Shown: positions 43,937 to 54,799, numbered from the stretch's first letter. The stretch: DNA of 64,000 nt from Persicirhabdus sediminis (GCF_016595495.1 NZ_JAENIM010000041.1:1-64000), one strand, 5' to 3'. Numbers and translations: made by a program. Notes: generated from the sequence alone by a model not told the origin.

Positions 43937-45640
43937 ATGAGCGAGAAGAACAATACACGCGAATATTCATCACAAGTAGTTGATGGAGCCGACCGCGCCC
44001 CAAGCCGTGCGATGCTGCACGCCGTTGGGTTTGAACGCGAAGATTTTCAAAAGCCACAGGTGGCGATTGCTTCTACATGGAGCCAAGTCACCCCATGCAA
44101 CATCCACATTGACCGCCTAGCGTTAGAGTCACAGAAGGGTGCTGATGCGGCTGGTGGTAAGTCTATCATTTTCAATACAATTACCGTTTCTGATGGTATT
44201 TCTATGGGAACTGAAGGCATGAAGTACTCACTCACATCACGTGAGGTGATTGCTGATTCTATCGAGACCGTTGTTGGCTGTGAAGGCATGGACGGGCTAG
44301 TTGCCATTGGTGGTTGTGATAAAAACATGCCAGGCTGCATGATTGGTATCGCACGTCTGAATCGTCCAGCTGTATTTGTATACGGCGGCACGATCCTTCC
44401 AGGTTGCGCGAAGATCAAAGGCGAAGAAAAAGACCTCGATGTGGTTTCTGTTTTCGAAGCTGTAGGCAAACACGCTAACGGTGAGTACTCTGACGAAGAG
44501 CTGCAGACTGTGGAAGAATGCGCGATTCCAGGTGAAGGATCATGTGGTGGTATGTACACAGCTAACACCATGGCATCTGCCATTGAAGCACTTGGCATGA
44601 GTCTGCCAAACAGCTCAGCGCAAGCTGCTGTTAGCGACGACAAAATGAGAGATTGCTTCGACGCTGGTGTGGCTGTGATGAACATGGTGGAAAAGGGCAT
44701 CCGTCCTAGCGACATCATGACTCGCAAGGCATTTGAAAATGCTATCACTGTGGTGATTGCTCTCGGTGGTTCTACCAATGCGGTGCTTCACCTGCTAGCC
44801 ATGGCTCACGCAGCTAACGTTGAGCTAACAATCGAAGACTTTACTGAAATTGGTAAGCGTGTGCCACTCGTGGCAGACCTCAAGCCAAGTGGTAAGTACG
44901 TGATGAACGACCTCGTTGTGATCGGTGGAACGACTCCGCTGATGAAGATGTTGCTAGACGCAGGTCTGCTGCACGGCGACTGCATGACCGTAACTGGCTG
45001 CACCATGCGTGAGAACCTTGAGAAGCTGAACCCAGTTTACCCAGAAGGTCAGGAAATCATCAAACCGCTAGACAAACCTATCAAAAAGGACAGCCACCTG
45101 CGCATCCTTTACGGTAACCTAGCAGCTGACGGTGCGGTTGCTAAAATCACAGGCAAAGAAGGTGAGTCATTCACTGGTACTGCTCGTGTATTCGACTGCG
45201 AAGAAGACGCTATGGAAGCGATTCTTAACCAGAAGATCGTCGCAGGAAACGTGATCGTTATTCGCCGCGAAGGACCAAAAGGTGGTCCTGGTATGCGCGA
45301 AATGCTTGGGCCAACATCCGCTGTGATGGGCCTTGGTCTTGGTGACTCCGTAGCCCTCATCACTGACGGTCGCTTCTCTGGTGGCTCTCACGGATTTGTG
45401 GTTGGACACATCACTCCTGAAGCTGAAGTCGGTGGCAACATCGCCCTTCTGCAAGACGGCGACGTGATCACCATCGACGCGGTAAACAATACGCTCGACG
45501 TTGATCTCAGCGAAGAAGAGCTAGAAGCGCGCCGCACTCAGTGGCTGCCATACGAGCCGCGCTACAAACGTGGTGTGCTCGCCAAATATGCATCTACCGT
45601 GCGCTCCGCCTCTGAGGGGGCAGTGACCGATAAATTCTAA
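43937..45640 (+). CDS. ilvD: Dihydroxy-acid dehydratase
   Basis: A 567-residue Fe-S dehydratase of valine, isoleucine and leucine synthesis. The three cluster cysteines are in [17 protein letters not shown] and [13 protein letters not shown], and the C-terminal domain carries [20 protein letters not shown]. Length and order are those of the IlvD/Edd family; the IlvD rather than Edd assignment rests on the ~565-residue length and GCDKNMPGC form. It is monocistronic, with a terminator at 45695. Upstream, TTGACG (43884) and TAGATG (43905) are only 15 bp apart, so a promoter there is doubtful. Confidence 0.94.
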   Translation: MSEKNNTREYSSQVVDGADRAPSRAMLHAVGFEREDFQKPQVAIASTWSQVTPCNIHIDRLALESQKGADAAGGKSIIFNTITVSDGISMGTEGMKYSLTSREVIADSIETVVGCEGMDGLVAIGGCDKNMPGCMIGIARLNRPAVFVYGGTILPGCAKIKGEEKDLDVVSVFEAVGKHANGEYSDEELQTVEECAIPGEGSCGGMYTANTMASAIEALGMSLPNSSAQAAVSDDKMRDCFDAGVAVMNMVEKGIRPSDIMTRKAFENAITVVIALGGSTNAVLHLLAMAHAANVELTIEDFTEIGKRVPLVADLKPSGKYVMNDLVVIGGTTPLMKMLLDAGLLHGDCMTVTGCTMRENLEKLNPVYPEGQEIIKPLDKPIKKDSHLRILYGNLAADGAVAKITGKEGESFTGTARVFDCEEDAMEAILNQKIVAGNVIVIRREGPKGGPGMREMLGPTSAVMGLGLGDSVALITDGRFSGGSHGFVVGHITPEAEVGGNIALLQDGDVITIDAVNNTLDVDLSEEELEARRTQWLPYEPRYKRGVLAKYASTVRSASEGAVTDKF

Positions 45641-45694
45641 TCTATCACTCTAGCTAGCTGGTTCTGCCAGCTAGCTAGATGATAATTTTCATTT

Positions 45695-45738
45695 CCGCTG
45701 AGTGAACCAATGCCGGTTTCATTCAGCGGTTTTTTTTG
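45695..45738 (+). terminator. Rho-independent terminator of ilvD
   Basis: CCGCTGAGTGAA pairs with TTCATTCAGCGG (one wobble), followed by a T8 tract. Confidence 0.87.
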
Positions 45739-45858
45739 TTTGAGCTTAGCGAAGGTAATCATTTGAGGTGATCGGGGGAATAGCTGGGAATTAGTCTAGC
45801 TGAAGGTGATAGGCGGCATTCGCTTGTCATTCTAGCTAGCTTTGTGTTTGTTGGAAGC

Positions 45859-46773
45859 ATGCCATCAGAAACTGCTGTGGAAGCTAAAGCCATCAAGATC
45901 ACCATCATTGCCAATGCTTTGATGGCGGGCTGGGGGATTTTGTTTGCGGTGATTGCTCGCGCTGAGGCGATCTTGCTAGATGGCATTTTTTCCGGCATTA
46001 GCTTTTGCATTGGTTTTCTCAGTTTGTGGGTTTCCAGCTTGGTCTCGCGGCCAGGCAATGACCGCTATCCATTTGGTTATGCCGTTTACGAGCCGCTGCT
46101 GAACCTGTGCAAAGGGGTGATGAGCTTTAGCGTGATTGTACTGGCCCTTCTATCAGCTGGCTATGCTCTGCTCACTGGTGGGCGCGAGGTTTCAGCTGGT
46201 TTGGCTGTCATTTATGCGCTGGTCGCTACCGCTGGTTGTTTTCTCTTGGCGTGGCGCATCCGCATTCTAGCAGACCAGAGTGGTTCTAGCATTGTTGCTA
46301 CTGATGCCAAGACATGGATGGTAGATGGGGCGATTAGCGCCGCAGTAGCTGTGGCCTTCATTGCTGCCTTCGTTCTGCAGCAGTTAGGTTTTCATTCGCT
46401 GTCCAACTACGTCGACCCATTAGCGGTAGTTATACTAGCGCTGATGATGATCAAAGTGCCGTTAGGTGTAGTGGCTGGTGCGTGGAAACAAGTGGTGGCG
46501 CAAAGTGCTGATGTCGAGGTGATCGATGAAGTTGAGCAAGTTTGCCAGCTGGTCATGCCTGAGCATGGTCAATTAGAATGGCGCGCTAGAGTGCTCGAGA
46601 CTGGTCGGCAATTCTACGTGCATATTGGAGTCTTGTTAGCTGACGGTGATTCGGTGTCGGTGGCGGAACAAGATCAACTGCGCGAGCAAGTGCATGCACA
46701 GCTATCCGCCAAGACTGATCACCTCCAGCTCGAGCTATTTTTCACCCACGACAAACGTTGGCTGGAGTTTTAG
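45859..46773 (+). CDS. Cation diffusion facilitator family transporter
   Basis: A 304-residue inner-membrane protein with about six helices (residues ~10-200) and a soluble C-terminal domain (~210-304) that ends FFTHDKRWLEF, the general CDF plan for divalent-metal/proton antiport. The family's metal site is divergent: the TM2 motif reads LLDGIFSGIS (second acidic residue missing) and TM5 reads DAKTWMVDGAIS, with no His. The metal may therefore differ from zinc or iron. The ATG at 45859 is chosen over a GTG five codons upstream. The Ski2-like helicase gene follows 95 bp downstream. Confidence 0.78.
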   Translation: MPSETAVEAKAIKITIIANALMAGWGILFAVIARAEAILLDGIFSGISFCIGFLSLWVSSLVSRPGNDRYPFGYAVYEPLLNLCKGVMSFSVIVLALLSAGYALLTGGREVSAGLAVIYALVATAGCFLLAWRIRILADQSGSSIVATDAKTWMVDGAISAAVAVAFIAAFVLQQLGFHSLSNYVDPLAVVILALMMIKVPLGVVAGAWKQVVAQSADVEVIDEVEQVCQLVMPEHGQLEWRARVLETGRQFYVHIGVLLADGDSVSVAEQDQLREQVHAQLSAKTDHLQLELFFTHDKRWLEF

Positions 46774-46868
46774 CCAGCTGGCTGAAACCTGCATGCTCGT
46801 TCGCTTTCACTTGCCATCTCCAGCTGGCGGGGTGACACTGCGGCGCACTGATGGTGCATTGATTTCTC

Positions 46869-49415
46869 ATGCCGACACTACAGAAACCTGCCAATGCTGA
46901 GTCTCTATCAGCCGATGATATTCTCAACCTCTTCCTTGAGTATTTGCTCGAGATAGGAGTGGAACTCTATGACCACCAAGAAGAGGCGATTTTAGAGATC
47001 TTTGAGGGGAAAAATGTGATCCTCAATACGCCAACGGGATCGGGCAAATCGATGGTGGCATTGGCGATGCATTTCAAAGGATTATGCCAAGGTCGCAAGT
47101 CGTATTATACCGTGCCGATCAAGGCGCTGGCCAATGAGAAATTCCTTTCCTTGTGTAAAGTGTTTGGCCCCGACAATGTCGGCATGATCACAGGTGATGC
47201 AACGGTCAATCCAAAGGCGCCCGTGATCTGTTGTACCGCTGAGATTCTAGCTAACGTGGCGCTGCGCGAAGGCGGCAAAGCGCATGTGGATGATGTCATC
47301 ATGGATGAATTTCACTACTATTCAGATCTCGATCGTGGCTGGGCGTGGCAGGCGCCATTGCTTACGCTGCCTCAGTCGCGCTTCCTTTTGATGTCAGCTA
47401 CTATCGGTGATACTCAGTTTTTCCAAGACGAAATCGAACAACTCACTCAAGCTGAAGTGGCGCTGGTGCAGTCCGACCAACGTCCGGTTCCGCTAGAGTT
47501 TGATTACTCCGAGACCGTGCTGCAAGAGAAAGTAGTTGAGCTGGTGGAGGCAAATAAAGCACCTGTCTATTTGGTGCATTTCACTCAGCGTTCGTGTGCC
47601 GAGAGCGCGCAGAATTTGATGTCCTCTAACGTCTGCACCAAGGAAGAGAAAAAAGAGATCGCTGAGGCGCTGAAAGATGCCAACTTCCGCAGCCCATACG
47701 GCAAAGAAGTGAGCAAGCTGCTGCGCCATGGCATTGGTATCCACCACGCTGGCTTGCTGCCAAAATATCGTATTCTGGTAGAAAAACTAACGCAGCGTGG
47801 ATTGCTGAAGGTGATCTGTGGAACCGATACGCTGGGCGTTGGTGTCAACGTGCCTATCCGTTCGGTTTTGTTTACCCAGCTGTGCAAATTTGATGGATCG
47901 GGCACCAAGATTCTAACGGTGCGTGATTTCAAACAAATCGCTGGCCGCGCTGGCCGTCGTGGATTTGATGATGTCGGCTACGTGGTGGCGCAAGCTCCCG
48001 AGCACGTGATCGAAAATATTCGCGCTGAAGAAAAGGCCGCAGCGAGCACCAAAAAACGCAAAGTGGTGAAGAAAAAGCCACCTGAGCGTGGGTTTGTTAG
48101 CTGGAATGAAGCCACATTCCGTAAGCTCATTGACGCGGCTCCAGAGCCGCTTGTATCACGATTTATCACCCGTCATAACATCTTGCTCAACGTACTCAGC
48201 CGGGAAGGTGAGGACGGCTGCGGCGAGCTCAAGCGCATCATTGAGAGCTGCCACGAAAATGATAACCGCAAGGCGAAGCTGAAGAAGCAGTCATTTGCCT
48301 TGTTCCGTGGATTGGTCCAGGGTGGGGTATTAGAAATCATTCCTCCTGCTGAGCGGACGTCTCTAACGAAGGTGAAACTGCACGTCGACATGCAGGAAGA
48401 TTTCACCATGAACCAAGCATTAGGATTGTATCTCATCGATTCCATTCCGCTGCTAGATCGCGAAGCGCCGGATTATTCACTCAATGTGCTCTCACTGGTT
48501 GAGGCCATATTGGAGAACCCTAACATGGTTCTGATGGCGCAGGAAAATAAACTCAAACGCGAGCTGATCAACGAGCTGAAAGAAGATGGGGTGAGTTACG
48601 ACGACCGCATGGAGCAGCTGGAAGAAGTTGAGTGGCCAAAACCGGGCAAAGATTTCATCTACAATACCTTCAATGATTTCATCGCCAAACATCCATGGGT
48701 GGATGCCGAAAATATTCGACCAAAATCCATTGCCCGTGAGATGTATGAAAACTATCAGAACTTTGAAGACTACATCAAAGAGTACGGGCTAGAGCGCAGC
48801 GAGGCTGTGCTGCTTCGCCATCTATCAGAGGTGTATAAGGTGCTAGATCAAACCGTGCCTCCAGCTAGCTTTACCGAGGAGTTAGACGAAGCCAAAGAAT
48901 TTCTCGAAGAGATCCTGCGTGGGGTGGATTCCAGCTTGCTAGATGAATGGGAGCTGCTGAAGAACCCAGAGCGTGTGGTGGAAGAAAGTGCCGCCAGCCA
49001 TCCAGCGAAAAAGCAGCCGTATACTCGCCGCAAGAAGGAATTCCAGCGCGCCCTTAGGCATTCTGCTTTCTCACTTGTGAAAGAGCTAGCTCACGACAGA
49101 CTTAGCCAGCTGATTGAGATGATAGAGCCAGCTGACGAAGATGGTGAGCTGTGGACGGTAGCTAGATTGGACCCGTTGATGGATGAATATTTTGACCAAC
49201 ACGACATGATGCGTCTCGATCCCGAGGCGCGAAATGCCAAACATTTCTACCTCGATACGGAGAGCCAGCCTGGTAAATACTTGGTCGAGCAAGTCATCGT
49301 CGACGGCCAAGGTAATAATGATTGGTTGATTAAATTGTCTGTCGATTTGGCGAAGAGCGATGCTGAAGAACGACCAGTGGTCCAGCTGAGAAGCTTTGGC
49401 CCGATTGTTGGTTAA
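46869..49415 (+). CDS. Ski2-like DEAD/DEAH-box RNA helicase with DUF3516-type C-terminus
   Basis: An 848-residue superfamily 2 helicase. Motif I TPTGSGKS (near residue 54), motif II DEFH (near 145), motif III LMSATIG, motif [13 protein letters not shown] and motif [14 protein letters not shown] are complete. The DEFH box and [12 protein letters not shown] are typical of the Ski2/HelY group and of proteins annotated with DUF3516. The long helical C-terminal half (~400-848) contains a Lys-rich linker ([14 protein letters not shown]). A role in RNA unwinding or decay is likely, together with RNase G and HrpA encoded in the same window. A terminator follows at 49472. Confidence 0.85.
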   Translation: MPTLQKPANAESLSADDILNLFLEYLLEIGVELYDHQEEAILEIFEGKNVILNTPTGSGKSMVALAMHFKGLCQGRKSYYTVPIKALANEKFLSLCKVFGPDNVGMITGDATVNPKAPVICCTAEILANVALREGGKAHVDDVIMDEFHYYSDLDRGWAWQAPLLTLPQSRFLLMSATIGDTQFFQDEIEQLTQAEVALVQSDQRPVPLEFDYSETVLQEKVVELVEANKAPVYLVHFTQRSCAESAQNLMSSNVCTKEEKKEIAEALKDANFRSPYGKEVSKLLRHGIGIHHAGLLPKYRILVEKLTQRGLLKVICGTDTLGVGVNVPIRSVLFTQLCKFDGSGTKILTVRDFKQIAGRAGRRGFDDVGYVVAQAPEHVIENIRAEEKAAASTKKRKVVKKKPPERGFVSWNEATFRKLIDAAPEPLVSRFITRHNILLNVLSREGEDGCGELKRIIESCHENDNRKAKLKKQSFALFRGLVQGGVLEIIPPAERTSLTKVKLHVDMQEDFTMNQALGLYLIDSIPLLDREAPDYSLNVLSLVEAILENPNMVLMAQENKLKRELINELKEDGVSYDDRMEQLEEVEWPKPGKDFIYNTFNDFIAKHPWVDAENIRPKSIAREMYENYQNFEDYIKEYGLERSEAVLLRHLSEVYKVLDQTVPPASFTEELDEAKEFLEEILRGVDSSLLDEWELLKNPERVVEESAASHPAKKQPYTRRKKEFQRALRHSAFSLVKELAHDRLSQLIEMIEPADEDGELWTVARLDPLMDEYFDQHDMMRLDPEARNAKHFYLDTESQPGKYLVEQVIVDGQGNNDWLIKLSVDLAKSDAEERPVVQLRSFGPIVG

Positions 49416-49471
49416 TGAGGTTACTAGAGAATCGAGTGATGTGTCTCGTTTAGTGGATGCCAAAGAGCATA

Positions 49472-49501
49472 ACCCAGCATTTCTGTGTTGGGTTTTTGTT
49501 T
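49472..49501 (+). terminator. Rho-independent terminator of the Ski2-like helicase gene
   Basis: AACCCAGCA pairs with TGTTGGGTT (one wobble) around a 6-nt loop, followed by a short T tract. Confidence 0.75.
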
Positions 49502-49555
49502 AAGCCCGTTGATAGATTGCTAAGAGTAGTCTGTCTCTCGCTGGTAATTTTCAGC

Positions 49556-49906
49556 TTAGCTGTGCATCTTCTCAAACGAGAGGCGTTCATTGACCATATA
49601 GTCATGAGCTAGCTGTTTTGTAGCTGATAGGCCGTCAATCGTTTTGGATATGTTGCTACTTTTAAAGAGTCTTGTGAAAAATGAACCATTCTGGGCTATG
49701 CGCTCAAATTGCACGAGGTAGACATTTTCTCCAACAAGATCTACCGAGATATAATCAGCATCCGATCTTGATAAAACTAGGCTAACGCTGGCGTCTTTGT
49801 GCTGAGTTGTAAGTTCGTGAAGCAGCCCATCCAGATCACTAATTGAAATGCTATCAATCTCTCTGTGATAAGTATTTTCTATAAAATCAGTAAACTCAGC
49901 TTTCAT
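49556..49906 (-). CDS. Small protein of unknown function
   Basis: A 116-residue soluble protein (MKAEFTDFIENTYHREID ...). It mixes short helices with a central beta stretch (SVSLVLSRSDADYISVDLVGENVYLVQFERI) and ends in a helix. No motif was recognised. The ATG at 49906 is chosen; a TTG three codons upstream is also in frame. It lies 46 bp downstream of the MntR-like gene on the same strand, so cotranscription is possible. Codon use is a little AT-richer than its neighbours. Confidence 0.55.
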   Translation of the reverse strand: MKAEFTDFIENTYHREIDSISISDLDGLLHELTTQHKDASVSLVLSRSDADYISVDLVGENVYLVQFERIAQNGSFFTRLFKSSNISKTIDGLSATKQLAHDYMVNERLSFEKMHS

Positions 49907-49951
49907 TGAAGACAATTGTTACGCGTAGTTGATGTAGGGGCAATGCTCATT

Positions 49952-50395
49952 CTAACTCTCCGGCAGTGACATCTGAGAGACAATCTCTTTCAGCGTCGCT
50001 GGATTAGTTTCCAGATGTTGGGTTAGGGCGCGGATGGCTTCTAGGGTAGCGCGTGAGACGTGGTGCTCCATGCCTTCGACGTCGGCGTAGATAGTTTCCT
50101 CAGCGATGCCAAACAGGCGCAGGAAGCGTGTTAGCATTTCATGGCGCGCGATGATAGCTTTGGCAATCTCGGTGCCTTGCTCGGTGAGGGTGATGCCACG
50201 GTAGCGCTCGTAGTTGAGCAGGCCTTCGGCGTCGAGTTTCTGCAGCATATTGGTCACGCTGGATTGCGAGATGCCGAGGTTGCGAGAAATGTCCACAGCG
50301 CGGGCGTACCCCTTTTGTTCCATCAGGTGATAGATTTGCTCGAGGTAGTCGTCGCGGGCTACGGATCCGCTTGTGCGCTGTGGTGTGGCTGCCAT
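49952..50395 (-). CDS. mntR: DtxR/MntR-family metal-dependent regulator
   Basis: A 147-residue winged-helix repressor. The metal ligands of B. subtilis MntR map with a constant offset of eight: Asp16 and Glu19 (DDYLEQIY), His85 (ARHEML), Glu107, Glu110 and His111 (DVEGMEHH). The DNA-binding helix-turn-helix is AVDISRNLGISQSSVTNML. It lacks the SH3-like third domain of DtxR, so MntR-type manganese sensing is the better guess. The ATG at 50395 is used; the frame also opens from TTG 50461. No mntH or other transporter is adjacent, and no operator was identified. Divergent from clpB. Confidence 0.85.
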   Translation of the reverse strand: MAATPQRTSGSVARDDYLEQIYHLMEQKGYARAVDISRNLGISQSSVTNMLQKLDAEGLLNYERYRGITLTEQGTEIAKAIIARHEMLTRFLRLFGIAEETIYADVEGMEHHVSRATLEAIRALTQHLETNPATLKEIVSQMSLPES

Positions 50396-50661
50396 AGTTT
50401 GTGGGATGATGTGGCCAGCTGTGGCGGCTGGCGCAGCTATTGTGTACGTAGATTTCGCCAAAGTGCAAAAGAATCTCGCGAAATCAGCTCATTTTCCTTA
50501 TCATGAACAGTGGATTTTTTCATTCAGCCGAGATCGTTGGGAAAATCATAGCAAAAAAATAATACAAAATTGGTGAACAAATAGTTGCTATGATGACGCC
50601 TTAGTAGTAATAAGTAAGCAAATAAATGTTTATCACAAAGACTAGAAAGGAAATTTAAAAA

Positions 50662-53238
50662 ATGAGACAGGACAAATTAACAGTAAAACTACAAGAGGCG
50701 CTGCAGTCGGCCCAACAGCTGGCGATGAAGTCAGCGCATGCAGAGCTGAAGAGCGCACATGTGCTCTTTGAGCTGCTGCAGCAAGACGGCGGAATCATTG
50801 CTCCTATATTAGAAAAAGCAGGGGTGAATGTGACCCAACTGAAGGCCGCTACGGCCAGCCAGCTACAAAAAGAACCAAGCGTGAGTGGTGCCAGCTCGCA
50901 GCCGCAGCTTAGCTACGGCCTGCGCATGGCGATGCAGGAAGCGGACGACCAGCGAGAGAAGTTAGGCGATGAATACCTGAGTGTGGAGCACTTTGTGCTC
51001 GGCGCGCTGAAGAGTGATAGCCCCGCTGGGAAGCTGCTCAAAGATGCAGGGCTGGATGAGAAAAAACTCATGCAGGCGCTCAAGGATGTGCGCGGCAGCC
51101 AGAAGGTGACCGACCAAGACCCCGAAGGAAAATATCAGGCATTAGAAAAATACGGTCAGGATCTAACTGCGTTAGCTAGAGAGGGGAAAATCGACCCGGT
51201 GATTGGTCGCGACGAAGAGATTCGCCGCGTCATGCAGGTGCTTTCGCGCCGCCGCAAAAACAACCCCGTGCTCATTGGTGAGCCAGGAACGGGTAAAACT
51301 GCCATCGTCGAAGGACTAGCTAGACGTATTGTTAGCGGTGATGTGCCGGATGCCATGCGCAACAAGCGGGTGGTCACACTCGATCTCGGCGGCATGATTG
51401 CTGGTGCTAAATACCGCGGTGAGTTCGAAGACCGACTCAAAGCATTTCTTAAAGAAGTGACGGAGTCTAACGGTCAAATCATTTTGTTCATCGACGAGTT
51501 GCACACCATCGTTGGCGCAGGCGCGAGCGAGGGGGCGGTGGATGCTTCTAACTTGCTGAAACCTCAGCTAGCGCGCGGCGAGCTACATACTATTGGCGCT
51601 ACCACGCTGGACGAGTACCGCAAGTACGTGGAAAAAGATGCGGCGCTAGAGCGTCGTTTCCAGCCAGTCATGTGTGCCGAGCCATCGGTGGAGAGCTCGA
51701 TTGCGATTCTGCGTGGATTGCGTGAGCGCTACGAAGTTCACCATGGTGTTAGGATCAAAGATGGTGCGCTGATCGCAGCGGCTACGCTGAGTGATCGCTA
51801 CATCACCGATCGATTTTTGCCCGACAAGGCAATTGATTTGGTCGATGAAGCCGCGTCTCGCTTGAAGATCGAGTTAGACTCAATGCCTACGGAGATTGAC
51901 CAGATCGAGCGGCAGGTGATGCAGCTGGAAATGGAACGTCAGGCGCTGGAAAAAGAAGATGATGAAGGTAGTAAAACTCGGCTGGAAAAAGTCTCCGAAG
52001 AGCTGGCTAACTTGAAAGAGAAATCATCTGGCTTGATGGCTCAGTGGCGCAACGAAAAAGACGTTATTGATGTTGTTAGGAATGCTCAAGAACGCATTGA
52101 AGAACTGAAAAATCAAGCGGAACAAGCCAAGCGGCTGGGTGACCTGAACCGTGCGTCTGAGCTGACCTACGGGGAAATTCCAGCTGCCGAGGAGGAATTC
52201 GAAAAAGCCCAGCTGAAGCTCGAGCAGATGCAGGGCGGCGAGCGCATCCTCAAAGAGGAAGTGACCGAAGAAGACATCGCCCGCGTGGTGGCTAACTGGA
52301 CAGGTATTCCCGTCAGCCGACTGCAAGAAGGTGAGCGTCAGAAGTTAGTCAAAATGGAACAACGACTCGGTGAGCGTGTGATTGGCCAGAAAGTGGCGGT
52401 GAAAGCCGTCTCTAACGCCGTGCGTCGTGCGCGAGCTGGCATGCAGGATGAGAATCGACCTATCGGCTCGTTCCTCTTCCTTGGGCCGACTGGTGTGGGG
52501 AAAACTGAGTTGTCTAAGGCGCTAGCTGAGTTCTTGTTTGACGACGAGGGCGCCATGGTGCGCATCGACATGTCTGAGTACATGGAGAAGCACTCGGTTT
52601 CGCGGCTGGTCGGAGCGCCTCCAGGATACGTTGGTTACGAAGAAGGCGGCCAGCTATCAGAACACGTTAGGCGTCAGCCGTACTCGGTGGTTTTGTTTGA
52701 CGAGATTGAAAAAGCCCACCCAGATGTATTTAACATTCTGCTGCAAGTGTTGGATGATGGACGCATCACTGACGGTCAAGGTCGTACGGTAGACTTCAGG
52801 AATACCGTGCTGGTGATGACTTCTAACATTGGTAGCCAGTTCATCGTCGACGAACCTAACGCCGAGCAACGCGAAAGCAAAGTGATGGGGGCGCTGAAAG
52901 CTCATTTCAGACCTGAGTTCCTCAATCGCATCGACGAGATTGTCACCTTTGATCAGCTCAAACGCGAGGAGATCACCGAGATCGCCGAGCTCCAGCTGGA
53001 CCGTGTGCGCAAGCGCCTAGCCAAACAAGGGCTCGGACTCGCGCTGAGCAGTGATGCCAAGGAGCTGATTGCTAACGAAGGTTACGATCCGGTGTACGGT
53101 GCGCGTCCGCTCAAGCGGGCAATCCAACACCACTTGCTAGATCCGCTCAGCTTAGAAGTGCTAGAAGGCAACTTTGTCGACGGCGACGTGATCAAAGCCG
53201 ATGTCGTTGGAGATGCGCTGAGCTTTGGCAAAGAATAA
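50662..53238 (+). CDS. clpB: ATP-dependent chaperone ClpB
   Basis: An 858-residue Hsp100 disaggregase. The Clp N-domain (residues ~1-145) is followed by nucleotide-binding domain 1 with GEPGTGKT (~206), the coiled-coil M domain (~400-520, [19 protein letters not shown]) that marks ClpB rather than ClpA/C, and nucleotide-binding domain 2 with GPTGVGKT (~608) and a C-terminal domain ending ALSFGKE. Length is normal. The ATG at 50662 has AAAGGA 10 nt upstream. The AT-rich 150-bp leader shows no clear CIRCE, HrcA or sigma32 site. Divergent from the MntR-like gene. Confidence 0.97.
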   Translation: MRQDKLTVKLQEALQSAQQLAMKSAHAELKSAHVLFELLQQDGGIIAPILEKAGVNVTQLKAATASQLQKEPSVSGASSQPQLSYGLRMAMQEADDQREKLGDEYLSVEHFVLGALKSDSPAGKLLKDAGLDEKKLMQALKDVRGSQKVTDQDPEGKYQALEKYGQDLTALAREGKIDPVIGRDEEIRRVMQVLSRRRKNNPVLIGEPGTGKTAIVEGLARRIVSGDVPDAMRNKRVVTLDLGGMIAGAKYRGEFEDRLKAFLKEVTESNGQIILFIDELHTIVGAGASEGAVDASNLLKPQLARGELHTIGATTLDEYRKYVEKDAALERRFQPVMCAEPSVESSIAILRGLRERYEVHHGVRIKDGALIAAATLSDRYITDRFLPDKAIDLVDEAASRLKIELDSMPTEIDQIERQVMQLEMERQALEKEDDEGSKTRLEKVSEELANLKEKSSGLMAQWRNEKDVIDVVRNAQERIEELKNQAEQAKRLGDLNRASELTYGEIPAAEEEFEKAQLKLEQMQGGERILKEEVTEEDIARVVANWTGIPVSRLQEGERQKLVKMEQRLGERVIGQKVAVKAVSNAVRRARAGMQDENRPIGSFLFLGPTGVGKTELSKALAEFLFDDEGAMVRIDMSEYMEKHSVSRLVGAPPGYVGYEEGGQLSEHVRRQPYSVVLFDEIEKAHPDVFNILLQVLDDGRITDGQGRTVDFRNTVLVMTSNIGSQFIVDEPNAEQRESKVMGALKAHFRPEFLNRIDEIVTFDQLKREEITEIAELQLDRVRKRLAKQGLGLALSSDAKELIANEGYDPVYGARPLKRAIQHHLLDPLSLEVLEGNFVDGDVIKADVVGDALSFGKE

Positions 53239-53260
53239 TTCCAGCTAGCTGGAGAAGAGC

Positions 53261-53294
53261 AAAAGGTCGGGGAGAAATCCTCGACCTTTTTTTG
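53261..53294 (+). terminator. Rho-independent terminator of clpB
   Basis: AAAGGTCG pairs with CGACCTTT around a 12-nt loop, followed by a T7 tract. Confidence 0.85.
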
Positions 53295-53351
53295 TTTATA
53301 TCGAATTAGTCATCGTCATTCATTCCTGCTTAGGCTAATCAACTATTTGTT

Positions 53352-54236
53352 ATGTTATGGGCCTTTGTTGATTTTGAGAATGTCGGGACACTAGAAAACC
53401 TTGAGCTAGGTAAATACCAGAAGGTGATTATTTTTTGCGGACCACGGCATAAGAAAATCAACTTTGGTGATATTCCTACCGATTCGTTTACTCAGTTAGA
53501 GCTTTTGAGGATGGCGTCGACTGGAAATAACAATTTGGATTTTCATCTAGCCATGTACCTAGGTGTTCATCATATGCAGGCGGCGAAAGTGACGGAGTTT
53601 CATGTGATTTCCAAAGATAAAGGTTTTGATGGCATTGTGGCGCATTTGAATTCGATTGGTCGCCAATGCAAGCGGGTGAGCATCAATGAGGCTACGAAAT
53701 CTACGGCGAAGAAAGCAACTGCGAAGAAAGCCACAGCGAAGAAAGCCACGGCGAAGAAAGCCACAGCGAAGAAAGTCACAGCGAAAAAAGTCACAGCGAA
53801 AAAAGCCACAGCGAAGAAAGCCACAGCGAAAAAAGCCACGGCGAAAAAAGCCACGGCGAAAAAAGCCACAGCGAAAAAAGCCACAGCGAAAAAAGCCACG
53901 GCAAAAAAAGCCACGGCAAAAAAAGCCACAGCAAAGAAAGCCACTGCAAAGAAAGCCACTGCAAAGAAAGAAACTGCGAAGAAGGCCACGGATGAAATAC
54001 CTACTGATTACGAGTTAGGGTTTTTAAAAGCAGCTGGCCAGCTGCAAAAATGTAAAGCTGACTCGCGACCTAGCAGCAGGGGGAAGCTGATCAACTGGCT
54101 GAAGAATAAATTGAATAATGACCAAATTGATCCAGCTAGAGTGTATGCAGATTTAGTAGATAGGAGCTACATTTCGCTCGTAGATAATAAGCTACAATAC
54201 GGTGTCTTATTACAAGAGCCTCAAAAGACTAACTAA
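53352..54236 (+). CDS. PIN/NYN-domain protein with histone-H1-like (TAKKA)n tract
   Basis: A 294-residue protein in three parts. Residues 1-115 form a PIN-like (NYN) nuclease domain with acidic residues in [21 protein letters not shown] and [11 protein letters not shown], the expected metal-binding positions. Residues ~117-211 are 19 tandem TAKKA-type pentapeptides, extremely basic and alanine-rich, like the tails of bacterial histone-H1-like proteins, which bind DNA or RNA. Residues ~215-294 form a small helical domain ([19 protein letters not shown] ... [12 protein letters not shown]). A role as nucleic-acid-tethered ribonuclease is plausible. It is transcribed alone after clpB's terminator; the start ATG has no obvious ribosome-binding site. 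Confidence 0.8.
   Translation: MLWAFVDFENVGTLENLELGKYQKVIIFCGPRHKKINFGDIPTDSFTQLELLRMASTGNNNLDFHLAMYLGVHHMQAAKVTEFHVISKDKGFDGIVAHLNSIGRQCKRVSINEATKSTAKKATAKKATAKKATAKKATAKKVTAKKVTAKKATAKKATAKKATAKKATAKKATAKKATAKKATAKKATAKKATAKKATAKKATAKKETAKKATDEIPTDYELGFLKAAGQLQKCKADSRPSSRGKLINWLKNKLNNDQIDPARVYADLVDRSYISLVDNKLQYGVLLQEPQKTN
53701..53985 (+). repeat. 19 tandem 15-bp repeats coding TAKKA
   Basis: A 285-bp in-frame minisatellite; units differ mainly at third codon positions (gcg/gca, aag/aaa) with two Ala-to-Val units and one Ala-to-Glu unit. Runs of six or seven A occur at the Lys-Lys codons. Confidence 0.92.
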
Positions 54237-54240
54237 TACA

Positions 54241-54441
54241 TCATCTAGCTGAGCGGTGCTGTGACCTAGCGCGGTACATTTGTTCTTTGATACCGCCTTT
54301 GGTGACAGTGTCGTTTTCTAGTTTTTTGATTTTCCTGTCTAGCAAGTAGTTAGCTTGGTGGGTTAGGCACACACCAATGTTAGCGACGACATCAGCTGGG
54401 CGCTTCGGCAAATTCTTGGTAGCAGCTGGCGTAGTTTTCAT
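54241..54441 (-). pseudogene. Detached four-helix-bundle suffix domain (frameshifted 3' part)
   Basis: This frame codes VVANIGVCLTHQANYLLDRK and onward, which has the look of the suffix domain that normally continues a four-helix-bundle protein in one frame. Here it lies in the +1 frame relative to the preceding gene, which stops at 54392. The nominal ATG at 54441 codes for residues that merely overlap the other gene, so this is not expected to be translated separately. Either a one-base change has broken the gene or the ribosome shifts frame at CCC-AGC-TGA. Confidence 0.6.
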
Positions 54442-54799
54442 CGTCGCGTTGGGCTAGCTGGCGGACATAAAGTGCCTGTTGGCTATTTTTTTCCCAAATG
54501 GTGAATTTGCGTATGCGCAGGAAGTCTAGGTAGTCGACGAGTAATTCTTCTAAGCTCGCTCTGGCGACGTTGGTGAGATTGAGTTCCATTTCGGTGGAAG
54601 TTTTGGCGGCTTTGGATCCCTCCGCGATGTTTTGTTTGCCTGAGCGAGCGGCTTGGATCATTTGATCAATCGTGCGGTCACCGCGGCGTAAAAACCGCTG
54701 ACAAAAAGTATAGGTGAGGTCGTAAACGATTTCCGCATTCTGGTATGAGAGCAGCTTTTGGTAGTTTGCAGTTTTTGGGAGAAATGAATGATCGGCCAT
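54392..54799 (-). CDS. Four-helix-bundle protein (S23/diversity-element-associated family)
   Basis: A 135-residue helical protein. The family motif MIQAARSGKQNIAEGSKAAKTSTEMELNLTNVARASLEELLVDYLDFL is clear when read in pieces: an Arg/Ser-rich turn followed by IAEGS and a long amphipathic helix. Members are found within 23S rRNA intervening sequences and also as free-standing genes; their role is unknown. The ATG at 54799 starts the family-length protein. It stops at TGA 54392, just where the suffix domain continues in another frame (54241-54441), so the intact gene would have been about 185 residues. Confidence 0.72.
   Translation of the reverse strand: MADHSFLPKTANYQKLLSYQNAEIVYDLTYTFCQRFLRRGDRTIDQMIQAARSGKQNIAEGSKAAKTSTEMELNLTNVARASLEELLVDYLDFLRIRKFTIWEKNSQQALYVRQLAQRDDENYASCYQEFAEAPS

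Noticed and set aside
50520..50661. Heat-shock type promoter or CIRCE element before clpB
   Set aside because: No inverted repeat of CIRCE type and no sigma32 hexamers; TTGGTG and TATGAT are only 13 bp apart.
53600..53989. Minus-strand 129-codon frame of AVAFF repeats
   Set aside because: Antisense reading of the TAKKA tract; stop-free only because the repeat unit has no stop in that frame.
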